A program made the position numbers and the translations under genes. A stretch of 64,000 nucleotides of DNA from positions 2,108,001 through 2,172,000 of the forward strand of contig CP071496.1 in NCBI GenBank assembly GCA_017354895.1. The letters run 5' to 3'. Below, piece after piece: positions 1 through 10,881 of this stretch. The notes below the pieces were generated by a model, which saw only the letters and a program-made list of their open reading frames with translations, was not told where the DNA came from and did not search any database. The DNA is from Podospora comata (lineage: Eukaryota; Ascomycota; Sordariomycetes; Sordariales; Podosporaceae). The stretch's first letter is position 1; each line of letters begins with the position of its first letter.

Positions 1-87
1 CGGTCTTGCTTATCCTACTCACAACATTGTCTCCAGCAGCGGCTGGGACACAGGCTCTGTCCGAAACCTTGAACGCCTCGGAAAACC

Positions 88-98
88 TTGCTGAGCAA
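88..98. promoter_or_regulatory. possible copper-response element (MAC1-site-like palindrome)
   Basis: TTGCTGAGCAA lies about 50 bp upstream of the copper-fist start codon. It is an 11-base palindrome and contains TGAGCAA, the reverse complement of the TTGCTCA core bound by yeast Mac1 (TTTGCTCA). Autoregulation is only an inference; single short matches occur by chance. Confidence 0.25.
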
Positions 99-149
99 GA
101 AACAGAACAGGCTTTTCCCCCTCATTTCCCTCTCAAACAAACACACAAG

Positions 150-2004
150 ATGCCCATCATAAACGGGCAAAAAATGGCCTGGTATGTCTTGCTTTTCTGT
201 CTGTCCCGAGGTTTCCTTGCTGACGCTCATGCCTTGACATAGCGGGCCATGCATTCGCGGCCATCGCTCTACGAAATGCAACCACTATAACGAGCGGGTG
301 ATGGTGCCGGTGAGGAAGCCTGGTCGCCCCCTGAGCACCTGCCCCTGCCCACCTGGGAAACCATGTGTATGCGGCGGCGTTAGAGTTGCCATTCCGAAGA
401 AGCAAAAGTGCCACTGTCCAGCTGGGACTGTCGACAGTGCTACCAGCTCCGAGTTCGACCCTTCGCCAGTTGACACACCCATCTCACCAGCATCACGCAC
501 CTCTTCGAATCGAGTCACCAAGTCGGGTTCGGGGTCCAAATCAGCCAGCCGAAGGCAATCGCTTGCGCTTGCGAACTTGGAGAGGATGGATCCCAACTCC
601 ATCAACCTGATCCCGTCGCCCAATGGAAATGGAATGATTGGAATCACGGCCATGGTGAGCCCAAGGGACGCAACGTTTGGACATCCGATGGGGATGGTAC
701 CCATGGGACCTCGGGAGTCTTTTGTGCCTGCACCACCACCGGATTTTGGTGGCCCAATGGGATACAACATGCCCCCAAGCATGCCGCCACACATGCCACC
801 GCCTCACTATCCCCCGCATATTCAGATCCCGCAGCATATCAAGACGGAAAATGGCGGATTCGTTCCGATGTTGAACGGGACTTTTGTCTCGCCAGTGCCC
901 ATTCCCGCCTTTGTCGATGGCCCTCACCCACAGGGAATGCAGGTATTCAACGGGCCGCCGCCGCCACCACCTCCCAATCCTGTTCTCGAGCCATCGGCCA
1001 TGTCCAAGCCGAAGGGAGGTTCGGGAGGCGGGGGCTGCTGTGGTGGTGGCAAGAAGGCAGCCCCCATTCAGGCGCCTCCTCCAGTGCCGGCTCCTCTTCC
1101 TACCCCTCCTCAGCAGCAGATGCCGAACACAATGCCACCACCCCAACCACAGAACGCCCCGTCAGGCGGAGGCGGCAGTTGTTGCAGCAGCAAATCTTCG
1201 CAGCCACCCCCCATGCCCCAGATGAGCCCCAACGCTATGCAGGCACCCCCTCAGCCGGGTTTTGGTCAGGGATTCATGCCCCAGTATCAGACTCCGATCG
1301 ATATCAAGATGGAAAATATGCACCACCATCAGCCATTCCAGTTTCCCGGTCAGACTGTGTTCACCTATCCCGCCGAGTATGGCTCATGGCAGATGCCCAT
1401 CAACCCAGCCATCTGGCAGCAAGTTGTCTCGCGGCCGCCCACGCAGCAGCAACACGAGACGCCTATTTCTGCCACTGCTCCCAACGGCAACAACGGGACC
1501 GTGGGCGGGAACTCTCACGAGTGCGGCTGTGGTGAGGGCTGCCAGTGTGTTGGCTGCCTGGCTCATCCGTTCAACTCGCAAATGCTTCAGTATGTGCAGA
1601 ACGCCTACAGCCCCAACAGCAGCCACGGCAACAGCGGGAGCGCGGATTCCAGCGCCAATGCCAGTCCCAGCGCGAACCCTTTGAACCTAGCGAGTCCTGT
1701 GGAGATTCCCAACGGGCCGGAGCTGCCGCCATCACACCAGACACAACCGCAGCCACCACCAAGGCCGAACGCGAACGAGTCTGATGGCTCGTCGAACGCG
1801 CCCACTCCGCCGAACGAGGGATCGCCGGCTCTGTCAAACGAGGAGGAGTTGACGGCGCTAGATTACTATTTTGTCCACTTGCCCATTTCGGCTTTGTGCG
1901 TGGGGGCGTTGGACATGTGCCCTTGCGACGAGTCTTGCGAGTGTGTGGGGTGTTTGGTGCATAACACTGCGGGATTCCCTCAGGGGGATGGGGTATTCTC
2001 CTAG
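150..2004 (+). CDS. GRISEA: copper-fist transcription factor, MAC1/GRISEA type
   Basis: Exons 150-181 and 243-2004, with a 61-bp intron (GTATGT...ATAG) inside the DNA-binding domain; 597 residues. Splicing restores a copper-fist N-terminus: MPIINGQKMACGPC, then CIRGHRSTKCNH and the KPGRPLSTC segment (residues 1 to about 45). Cys11, Cys14, Cys23 and His25 are the expected zinc ligands. The rest is Pro/Gln/Asn-rich and low complexity. Two clusters of the form CxCx3CxCx2Cx2H lie at residues 438-452 and 570-584, close to the copper-sensing C-terminal motifs of yeast Mac1 and Podospora GRISEA. Two extra Gly-rich Cys-Cys motifs sit near 276-277 and 324-325. Family knowledge: such factors activate high-affinity copper uptake when copper is low and are silenced by Cu(I) binding to the C-terminal clusters. 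The role here is inferred from domains; the MAC1/GRISEA subfamily is favoured over ACE1/CUP2 because of the repeated C-terminal clusters. Confidence 0.92.
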
Positions 2005-2973
2005 GTTTCTTTCAGGGATGGGTGGTTTATCGTGTGTTGAGTTTGGGTTGGCATTTTTTTTTATTTTTTTTCTTTCCTTGGCTATCACTCTATTTCGAGA
2101 TACCCATGGGCTGGTTGTCGGTGCTCATTTTCAGAGGGGAAAGGTAACACAGGCAAGAAAGGGGGGGGTTGATTTCGAGATTGGTGACAGGAAAAGGGGG
2201 GTGGGCATTTGTGGCTGTGTTGAGGAGGTGATACCCTACAGTGGACATTTGCCAGCTTCATCACAGGATTTGATGACAGCGAGAGGTGGGCGGGCATTGG
2301 CAGCTGTATCAAGGAGTTGATAACCTACAGTGGAGGGGTTGGGCAAGGTGGGTAGCGTTGTGAATAGAGCTATGGATTGTGTTGAGGGGGTGTTACACGG
2401 CTTGAGAGATAGGCACGATAGGTAAATGGAGATGGGTTGACACTGTTGATTGTCAATAGATTTTATCAGTGTGGCTTGATGATGTGCCGTGAGAGTATTT
2501 GAGTTTGATGGGGACACAAGATGCTAACTGAACTTACCTCGATTACGAACAGTTCGGGTAGGGGGCTTGGGTAGTTATGCCTGTTGGACCGTGGATGGGA
2601 AAGGTGTGGCTCTGGTTGAGGTGGATGGCAGCATCTCCGTCAGGCAGCTGTCTGAGGTGTCGGAGATAAGAATGGTGGGTCGGGGTAGGGGAAAACGGAG
2701 GTTTTGCTGCACAAGGTCTTGGCGGTGCATAATTGGAAACGGGGGAGAGACGGCGTCAACAGTGGGTTAGGGGGGAGCGTTAACATTTCTTTTGGGGGAG
2801 GATGTGGAAGGGCGCACTGACAATTTGGCGCGCGGTGAGTGTGAGTCTCCGGGCAGTATATACCAACGACTTGGCCATCGCAAAAAATATAGAAGAGGAA
2901 TAGAGTTTTTAAAGAAGCTGGGCTTTTGTACTCGGTATTTCAGCTATTTCACTTGTGTTATTTCGGAATCAGA
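2005..2973. other. intergenic, 3' of copper factor and 5' of RS-rich gene
   Basis: No conserved gene seen. It holds the probable 3' untranslated region of the copper factor, a diverged tandem repeat (2201-2334) and G-rich sequence. Short open frames here have no recognisable domains. Confidence 0.6.
2201..2334. repeat. diverged tandem repeat, about 45-bp unit, three copies
   Basis: Copies begin near 2201, 2246 and 2290. The first and third share GGGCATT, GGAG and a final CCTACAGTGGA, with about ten mismatches in 45 bases; the middle copy is more diverged. It lies in the probable 3' UTR or downstream flank of the copper factor gene. Confidence 0.6.
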
Positions 2974-4023
2974 ATGGGAAGACAACTACAAAAAGAGGAC
3001 AAGATGCTCAACTCGAGAACACGATCAAGATCACCTGCTCGCTCACCATCACGACGAGATGGTGACAGAGACAGGGAAAGGAGGCGTGAGAGGGAGCGTT
3101 GCAGAGAGAGGAGCCGCGATCGGGGAGATGGGCACCGCTCTCACCACCACCCCTCCCGTCACCATCACTCGTCACCACCAACATTGCCCTTCCACCGCGC
3201 CCCATTAACCAAAACCTCACTGCACTCCCACACCCAGCTCTTTCAATCCTACCTCTCCACCGTCAAGAATTTGTCTTTGGGCTCCCTCTCGGAAACGGAG
3301 GCAAAAGGCCGCTGGAAGAGTTTTACTGGAAAGTGGAACAGGGGGGAGTTGAGCGAGGAGTGGTATAACCACCCTTCTTTACCACCACCATCATCAAAGA
3401 TACACACCCCTTCCTTCTCCCCTGCCCCCTCAATCCCAGAACTGAACCCCGGCACCAACAAATCCGACAATGACGACGGCGACGACGACGATGACGATGA
3501 GTACATCCCTCCTTTACCAACCCAAAATCAAGCGCAGCAGCATGGTCGCCATGGCCCAGCAATCCCAACAAGAGATGACCTCACCCACCGCGACGAGCTG
3601 TTGGAGACGGAAAGGGGGCGCTCTCTTGATGACCACCGGTACGAGAGGAAAACTTTTAGAAAACTCCACAGGGAGCAGCTTGACGAGCTTGTTCCAAAGG
3701 CGGACCCGGGGTCGAGGGAACGGAAGCTGGAGAGGAAGAGGGAAGTGACTGAGAAGCTGAAGGGGTTCGGACAGGACAAGGAGCAGGGGGTGGAGGAGGT
3801 GAACGAAGGGGATCTGATGGGTGGTGATGATGCGATCGAGGAGCTCAAGAGGATGAAGAAGTTGAGAGAGGAGAGGCAGAATCAGAGGCAGAGTCGGAGG
3901 GAGGAGGAGGAGATGCTGAGACGGCAGGAGAGGGAGGAACGGGTGAGGGGATATAAGGAAAGGGAGGAGAGGGTGATGGAGGGGCTGAGGGGGTTGGTTA
4001 GGGAGAGGTTTGGGGGGAGTTGA
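2974..4023 (+). CDS. RS-rich conserved fungal protein with RWKSF/KWNRGEL motif
   Basis: Intronless, 349 residues from the ATG at 2974; an in-frame ATG at 3004 (MLNSRTRSRSP) is an equally possible start and the frame is open further upstream. The N-terminus is Arg/Ser-rich (SRSPARSPSRR and RDRERRRERER), like splicing-associated proteins. A short conserved block follows near residues 85-130: LFQSYL, then GRWKSF, then GKWNRGEL and a WY pair. An acidic stretch (DDGDDDDDDE) comes next, and the C-terminal third is highly charged and probably coiled coil. I recall proteins with this layout being annotated as 'RNA helicase HEL117' in fungi, but there is no helicase motif here, so I do not adopt that function. 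An RNA-processing role is a guess from the RS repeats. The gene converges on VPS25. Confidence 0.7.
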   Translation: MGRQLQKEDKMLNSRTRSRSPARSPSRRDGDRDRERRRERERCRERSRDRGDGHRSHHHPSRHHHSSPPTLPFHRAPLTKTSLHSHTQLFQSYLSTVKNLSLGSLSETEAKGRWKSFTGKWNRGELSEEWYNHPSLPPPSSKIHTPSFSPAPSIPELNPGTNKSDNDDGDDDDDDEYIPPLPTQNQAQQHGRHGPAIPTRDDLTHRDELLETERGRSLDDHRYERKTFRKLHREQLDELVPKADPGSRERKLERKREVTEKLKGFGQDKEQGVEEVNEGDLMGGDDAIEELKRMKKLREERQNQRQSRREEEEMLRRQEREERVRGYKEREERVMEGLRGLVRERFGGS

Positions 4024-4395
4024 AAGTGGGGAGGCTGTCTTTTGTGATGTCTTTTGTCGCTCTCTGTTGGGCAGTTCGATACCGGTACCGTGCATCCCTT
4101 TTTGCACAGGGCAACACTGGAAATCCCATTACATGCATAGCAGTATTATTCGACCTACCAAGGATTCATCATGTCCCCAATGTTTCCGCCACACTTCCCA
4201 GGTTCAATATCAATCATATGCCTCCCAAAACTCCAAATCACACACATAAAATTAACATTCACATCCCCCTTCCCTCCCAAGCTCCACTCCACGCCTATCA
4301 AAATGAATTGAACGCCTTCCATAATGCAGCCAACACGTAAAAATTGCCCTTCCCACGCCCTTCCCCCCTATACCTTCCAAATCCCAACTGAGGCC

Positions 4396-5030
4396 TTACA
4401 AAAACTTAACACCCAAATTCTCCTCCCCCCCCAACGTCTGCGCCCTCCCCTTTTTGACCAGCACGCCCACCGCCTTGACCAGCAACTCCTGATCCAAACC
4501 CCAGAACTCTGTCACGCTGTCAGCCACGACCCCTTTCTGCTACCCATCATCAGAAACTCACCGGACCCCCTCGTCCCCTCCCCCTCAGCCAACTCATAAA
4601 CAGTCACCACCACCCCCTTATTCCCCGTCTCGTCAGCCCACCGCTCCAACAACCCCGCCCACTCCTCCGGCGTTCTCCAGTACACCCAGACCAAATCCCC
4701 TTCTTTACCTCCATACCACTCCGCCCTCCCTTGTCGTTTCATAAAATCGATTATCTCCCTCATGTAAGAGACTTCCAGCCGCCGGTTGATTGTTTCGTTG
4801 TTGAAGAGGGGGTAGATAACCGATGCAGGGGAAGTGGTCGCATCGGAGAGGGAGATGCGGTAGAGCTTGTGGTGTCGACAATAGGCCAAGATGAGGGAAG
4901 ACCACTTGGAGAGCTGGGCGTGCCGGGTCGAGAGGTTGATTTGGGGGGTGAAGAAGGGGGGGAAGGAGTGCTCTTTTGGGAAGGGGAATGCTGCTGTTGC
5001 TGCTGCTGCTGCTGGGGGGTTGGTGGTCAT
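4396..5030 (-). CDS. VPS25: ESCRT-II subunit VPS25
   Basis: Exons (minus strand) 5030-4562 and 4508-4396 around a 53-bp intron (GTGAGT...ACAG); 193 residues, normal for the family. The protein opens with an Ala-rich tail, then FPFPKEHSFPPFF, the PPxY-like N-terminus of VPS25, followed by two winged-helix domains (about 20-110 and 115-193). The conserved LYRISL and LFNNETINRRL segments are present. Without splicing the protein would end early; the second exon restores EFWGLDQELL and the typical LGVKF end. VPS25 sits as two copies at the arms of the Y-shaped ESCRT-II complex on endosomes, where it binds VPS36/VPS22 and recruits VPS20 for multivesicular-body sorting. An upstream in-frame extension is Pro/His-rich and unlike the family, so the ATG at 5030 was chosen. 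Confidence 0.93.
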
Positions 5031-5465
5031 GATGGGAAGGTGTTTGGCTGCTGTAAATAAGTCCTGGTTTGGATTGGTTAGATGAGTGTAGAGGAAAAAG
5101 GGAATGGGTGAGGTTGGTTGTTGATGAGATGGGAAATGTATATGGGATGGGTTGGTGTGAAAGTGGTGGTGGGGTTGGATGGATGGAATAAAGAGTGCCA
5201 AGACCTTGTGCCTTGCATGGCGGGGGGTTGTGGTTCTTCTGCCTGGACCGTCAAGGTTCACATCATGAAGATGGGAAAAGCTTGTCGTAAGCAGCAGTAG
5301 GTAGACTTTTGATAATCATCATCAGGATAACACAAGGTAAAAAAACAATAAAAAAAATAAAAATCCCACACGGTATATCCTGATCCCTAACCATATCCTA
5401 CTCCTAACCCATAGACCAACAACATCCGTAAAATAAAACTCGACCAAAAAAAAAACACAAAAAAA
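5031..5465. other. intergenic, VPS25 promoter and NDC80 3' flank
   Basis: No gene seen. The sequence 5335-5460 is A-rich and probably carries the NDC80 3' UTR; the rest is the short VPS25 promoter. The two genes run head to tail on the minus strand. Confidence 0.6.
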
Positions 5466-7766
5466 CTACATGTCAATAGCCTGGGTATCATCTCTCATCT
5501 CGTCACTCCCCAACTCCTTCTCCAGCTCGTCCGCCACGAAGCTCTCGTACTCCTCCAAGTTCTTCTGCACGTGCATCTTGAACTTGATCACGTCGTTCAG
5601 CATGCGCATCGTCTCGGTATGCAGCTCCTCCCTGAGCGCGTTCGCCCGCAGCGTCAACTGTTCGTACCTGTTGATAGTCAGCAAAACGATCTCTGTAGGG
5701 TTGGTTTGGTGTCGGGGTCAAACTCACTCAATGTTCGTATTCATCTCCCTCTGCTCCATCAGCTGCACGCTCTCGCTCAGCTGCGCCCTCATCTTGGCCA
5801 GCTCCTTCTCCATCTTCTCAATCTGCGCATCGCTCGCCATCTTTTGCGCGCTCGTCGACTCCTTGGTCTTCTCATACTCCTCCTCCGCCGCCCTCACCCG
5901 GTGCTGCAGCGCCTCCACCTCGTTCCTCTTGTCCTCAATCGCCTCCTTGGCCCGGTCCAGCAGGTCATGATCCTCCATCATCACGTCCAGCGCCTGTTTT
6001 CTCCGTTCCGACACCTCCTTCCTCAGCACCAAGAAGCTGTTCTTAACCTCCCCGCGCAGGTCCAAGTTCAGGATATGTGCCGGCTGATACCCCGTCGTCG
6101 AGTCCTGCAGAAGCCTATCCCCCCCGCCCCCCTGTCCCGCCGCGGCCGACGACGACGGCCCCAGCGACGACGAAAAGTCCGACGGCCCATCATTCACCGT
6201 AACCTGCAGCTCGTACTCCTTCCCCTTGGCGTTGACCGCAGTGGCCGGTATCAGCCCGATCTGATAGGCCACCGTGTTGAACTTATCCACCGCCCTCTCC
6301 AGCTCCTCCAACCTCCTGCTCGCCTCCAGCTCCCGATCCAGCACCTTCCGCTTCACGTCCTCCAGCCGCAGATTGGCAGACTCTATCTCCCTCTGCAGAC
6401 GCTCCCGGTTCCCGGTCATCCGGTCGATATCCTGCATGCTGATCCCCTGCTCATCCACCGCCCTCTGCAGCCTCCTCCTCTCCTCCTCCGCCTCCCTCAC
6501 CTCGTCGACCAGCTTCTCCAACTCCTGCTGCAGAATCCGATTCTTCGCCTCGTACCTGTCGGACTTTTCCGAAACCAACGTGTTGTACTCCTCAAACTTG
6601 GCCCTGTCCTCCTGCATGATCTTGAAGTGATTGTCCAGCACCGCCGGGTCAGGCGTGCTCTTCTCCAGCTCCTCAATCTCTTTCTGCAACCTCTCATTCT
6701 CCGCCTCCAGCATCTTGAGCTCCTCATAGTACTTTGCATTCCCGTCGTGAAACTCGGCCGCCATCCTCTCCACATGCGGCGCCAGCGCGGCCTCAACATC
6801 CTCATCCCCCGCGTCATCATCCATGTTGAGCCAGTTCTGGTATGCTCGCGTCAAGAAGTTGAAAATGATGGTGTCCCCCCCGACGTCGACCCCAGCCTCC
6901 AGACAAGCCTCATCATACTGGTTGTGAGCATACCGATCGAGCATCTGCGCCAGCTGCATCATCCAGTGCAGCAAACCCAGAAACGTGCTCCAGTTCTGTC
7001 CTCCCACGGCCGCGATTTGGGATTTCGTGATGCTCTTCTCGTATGGGTAACGCATTTGCTTCAGGAGGGGGGGCACTTCTTGGTCAATGTTCTTCTGGAA
7101 GCGATAGCTGGGGTCGATGCGCCTGTAGAGCCACTGGAACATGAAATTGAAGTCTTTTTGGGTGGGGGACTTGATGAAGTTGTCCGAGAGCTTGTGGCTC
7201 ATTTCCATCTCAAAGTTGTTTTGGGCGAGGTATTCGACGAGTTCCTGGCCCAGTCGGTTCTGGTAGGACCGGTCTCGGAGGGGACGGGGGTCGCGGGGGA
7301 CGCCGGCTGCTTGGGGGGCTTGTTGGAAGAAGCTTTGGTGGCCGCCCGTTGGGATGCCCATCCCGCTGCTGCTCGGGCCGCCGACGCCCGAGGGACGGGC
7401 CCGGTAGACGCTGCTGCGACGGTCGTTGTCTTGACTGCTCGAGGGTCCTCCGCCGGCGGTGTGGTAGGACGGTTTTAGGGAGGTGGTGTTGCTGCCGCCG
7501 CCGGTGTAGGCCGATACCGAGGCGCGCTTGACCGAGGAGAGACCTACGTCGGCGAGGTTGGTGCCGGAGGAGGAGCGCTGGAACATGGGCTGGTTTGGAC
7601 GTTGCAGGGCCAGGGAGTGGCGCGAGCCGGACATGGAGCGCGCATGGCTGGCTGGGCCGCCGATACTGCCAATGTGGGATTGTCGCTTCATGGCGGAGGG
7701 GGGCTGGGGGATGGCAGAGTTCAGGTTGAGACCCCCGAGGGTCTCGCGCGGTCGACGGCTCGACAT
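5466..7766 (-). CDS. NDC80: kinetochore protein NDC80 (HEC1)
   Basis: Exons (minus strand) 7766-5728 and 5667-5466 with a 60-bp intron (GTGAGT...ACAG); 746 residues. The start [13 protein letters not shown] is the usual fungal NDC80 N-terminus: a basic Ser/Arg-rich tail that contacts microtubules and is an Aurora B target in the family. A calponin-homology domain follows at about residues 145-290 ([36 protein letters not shown]). The remainder is long coiled coil, where it pairs with NUF2. Splicing adds the C-terminal segment [16 protein letters not shown] and the acidic end needed for contact with SPC24/SPC25. It acts at the outer kinetochore as the main microtubule coupler. It is divergent from PEX14 with 636 bp between the start codons. 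Confidence 0.96.
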
Positions 7767-8402
7767 GGTTGGTGATGTTTAAAAAAAAAAATTGGGCTAG
7801 AGGGCTGGTCCCCCCCTGTCGCTCACACACGCCCCTCCTGTTGTTTTGCACGGTGAGTTTGCCCAGTACGCCGGCGTATCGCGGGATGGTTGCTTGGCCC
7901 GAGGGATATGCGCAAACGAGGGGTGAGTCGGTACTTTCGTCGGGGTATCGAGAGGTTTGTCGTCGAGGTTCGCAGCAAGGTCGTTTTGGCAAGTCGCCGG
8001 GCAACAGCGGCGATAGGAGCGTTGCGACAACTGGCGAGAGCGACACTTTGCTGTACAGCGCTCGGTTGCTGTGGTAAACAAAACATGCGGGCGGGGCAGT
8101 TCATTAGCCGGCCCCGCCCTCCGCTGCTCTGGAAGGGCTTGGCAGGTGACACGTGACGCCGGCCATTCAAATCCGGGGGGAAAGCACCAGCGGCAAGAGT
8201 TCCGCTGAAAGAGGAAACAAGGGGCACGGGCCGGCATGAACCTCGGCTTCCCGCGCGCCATTGCATTTCCCAAACGGTCGTCATCAGCTACTACTTTTTG
8301 GTCTTCTTCAGCCCCAAACGCGTCCTCCAGTTTCATCAATTCCTGCTCTTCCACAGAAAAGGGGCTTGATCTCAAGAGGAGGGAGATACGACATATACGA
8401 AT
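7767..8402. promoter_or_regulatory. bidirectional promoter region NDC80 / PEX14
   Basis: 636 bp between two divergent start codons. It contains a short A-run near 7780-7790 and the 5' leaders of both genes. No extra gene or clear operator is seen; weak open frames here look like leader sequence. Confidence 0.6.
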
Positions 8403-9639
8403 ATGGCTATTCGTGAGGAGCTTGTCGCTTCGGCAGCGACGTGTAGGTTGACCTAGACCGACCCAGGATCGAGACATCCGGATGCATGCTGATTTCCACT
8501 GTCATCTAGTCCTGCAAGACCCCAGCGTCGCCGCGTCCCCGATCGAGAAGAAGGTCGCCTTCCTGCAAGCAAAGAACCTGACCCAGGAAGAGGTAAACGC
8601 TGCCCTCGCTCGCGTCGGTGCTGGCGTAGCGCCGCCACAAGCATACACATCCCAGGCCGTAGTCCCAGCACAACAGCAACAACAACAACAACAACAACAC
8701 CAACCACCCCAACAGTACTACGGGCAGCAATACCCCCCACAGCAGCAATACCCCCCATACGGATGGCAACCACAACCACAGCAGCAAACCGTCCCACCCC
8801 GGCGTGATTGGCGTGACTGGTTCATAATGGCTACTGTCGTCAGCGGCGTCTCCTACGGCCTCTTCTCCCTAGGGAAGCGCTACGTCTATCCCCTCATCGC
8901 CCCCCCAACCCCCGAACGGCTGGAGCGAGACAAGAAATCCATCGACGAGCAATTCGAAAAGACGTTTGCCTTGGTGGAGCAGCTGGCCAAAGACACGGAA
9001 GCCCTCAAGGCCGCCGAGACGGAACGCACCGAAAAGCTCGACACGGCCCTCAACGAACTCGAGACGGTGATCGGAGACCTCAAGTCGGCCAACCGCCGCC
9101 GCGACGACGAGGCGCAGCGGGTTAGGGATGACGTTCAGAGCCTCAAGGACTCGATCCCCCGCGCGTTGAACAACCAAAAGGACCTCACTGACACCAGGCT
9201 GAGGGAGGTCAATGCTGAGCTCAAGAGCTTGAAGACGTTGATCACGCAGCGGATGAACCCGACTGCCACTTCGACCAGTGTGAATAATTATCTTCGCCCG
9301 TCCACCGGCGGAACCACTCCTGCTGCTAGCCCGGCTGCTGTGACGCCCGCAGCCCCGGCTACGGTTGAGAATGGGGATGAGGCTCCCAAGACTACGACGT
9401 ATTCGGATTATTTGACTGGTAACCACAACCGGACCGGTTCCGCTTCTGCTTCGTCGCCTTTTAACAGCGGGATGACGGCCAAGGCGTCGATTCCGGCTTG
9501 GCAAATGATGGCTTCGAAGAAGGGTGCTGCTGCTGCGGCGGCGGGGCCGTCGTCGTCGTCGTCGACGGAGGGTGGTGAGGCGGCGGCGGCGGCGGGGAGC
9601 AGTGGGAACAGCACTGATACCCCTGCTGCGAGCTCGTAG
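8403..9639 (+). CDS. PEX14: peroxisomal docking protein PEX14
   Basis: Exons 8403-8442 and 8510-9639, with a 67-bp intron (GTAGGT...CTAG); 389 residues. The 40-base first exon supplies MAIREELVASAAT and joins in frame to FLQDPSVAASPIEKKVAFL, the conserved N-terminal helical domain that binds WxxxF motifs of PEX5. A Gln-rich stretch (CAA repeats near 8671-8697) follows. A hydrophobic segment at FIMATVVSGVSYGLFSLG (about residues 120-140) fits the single membrane span, then coiled coil to about residue 270. The tail is low complexity (Ala, Ser, Thr, Gly). PEX14 forms the import docking complex with PEX13 and PEX17/33 at the peroxisome membrane. Length and order are normal for fungi. Confidence 0.95.
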
Positions 9640-10881
9640 GGGGGGCTATAGGGGTGCTGGGGTGGATGCCACAAGAGGAAGTGGAGGAGGAGGAGGAGAA
9701 GAAGGAGGAGGAAGAGCCGGCGACATGTCGCTGGCAGCATGTGATGAGGAGGATCAACAGTTGGATATATGATTAATGTGTACCGGTCAGCGGGGTAGTG
9801 TTATGGGGGGGTTGTGGCTTTTGTACCAGTAACATTATACTACAGCATTGGAGTGTTTTTTTTTCGCTCAAACATTGTGTCGCAAATATTTCGCAGCGGG
9901 CATTATTAGTTTTTTTAAGCATCTGGTCATCTCATGAGATGTGATTCATGTTGGGGCAATTGTGATGGATAGTGCTGTTTTGACTTATGCAGGTTGGTAT
10001 GGTTCTCTGGCTTCTTCTCCGGACTCGCGGGCTGTTATAAGAGTGCGGGTGTCCCCCCTCGATCGACTCGACATCAACAAACAAACAAACGGAGGAGGGA
10101 AGCATTTGACCCGATAGTTTGGACAGGTGTGGGGAGCGAACGGTAAGTGTATGAACTTTCCCATGTTGAGGGCTACATAAGTTTGGCATGTGCTGATTAG
10201 GTTTCGGGGGGAGACAAATGGCACCACATTGGCATTGCGGGAAGCGGGAGGTGCAGTAGGCTGACAAAGCTGTACTAGCGAAAACAAAGGTTGCCAATGC
10301 CGGGGCGGGGAGAGGGGGGTGGAAGCCGAGGTACAGGGTTTTGGTGGTGGTGATGGTGGTTGTTGGTGGTGACGGTGGTAGTGGTGGTATGTCTCTCTTT
10401 CATCCCAACTTTTTGTGTTGATAGACAGGCAGGAAGAAGTTCTTGGCGGGCATAGCAATGTTGACATGGCTGCTGGGTTTCACCATGACGTGCGGATCTC
10501 GCCATGTCTGCCTGGGGTAGTGGGAGTGTTTTGGGATGGGAGGGGAATCATTGGATGATGGAGGGGGGTGGAAGGGAACTTGTACAAAGTGGGATTTGCT
10601 TGCGAGTGGGATGGATGGGTTGGTGGGTGGTGGGCCAGATCTGAAAGAAAAGAACCCCTGTCAGAGCTACCAACTCTACTACCACTACAACGCCGTTGAC
10701 GGAGGATGTATTGATATATTTCGACCTCGCTGCTTTTTTCATCCCTCGGTTTCTCAACCATTATTCTATCTTCTTCAGTCAGTCTGGCCACTCTGCCTCT
10801 TTTTCTTTTTGGTCAATATCATTTTGATACAGCCCCCCCCCCCCTTTCCTTCAGTTCTCTTCAAGTTACCTCACCACCACA
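9640..10881. other. intergenic, PEX14 3' flank and hydrolase promoter
   Basis: About 1.2 kb without a supportable gene. It contains purine-rich (GGA) runs just after PEX14, (GGT)-like repeats near 10340-10390 and a pyrimidine-rich leader with a C-run at 10832-10841 upstream of the hydrolase start. Confidence 0.6.

Noticed and set aside
541-1146. Long minus-strand open frame across the copper factor
   Set aside because: Antisense shadow of the spliced copper-fist gene; Arg/Trp-rich composition without domains.
3514-4107. 197-codon minus-strand frame, Leu/Pro-rich
   Set aside because: Shadow of the charged C-terminal half of the RS-rich gene; composition follows from its Glu/Arg codons.
5571-7478. 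635-codon plus-strand frame, Leu/Arg/His-rich
   Set aside because: Antisense of the NDC80 coiled coil; long only because of the regular codon pattern of NDC80.
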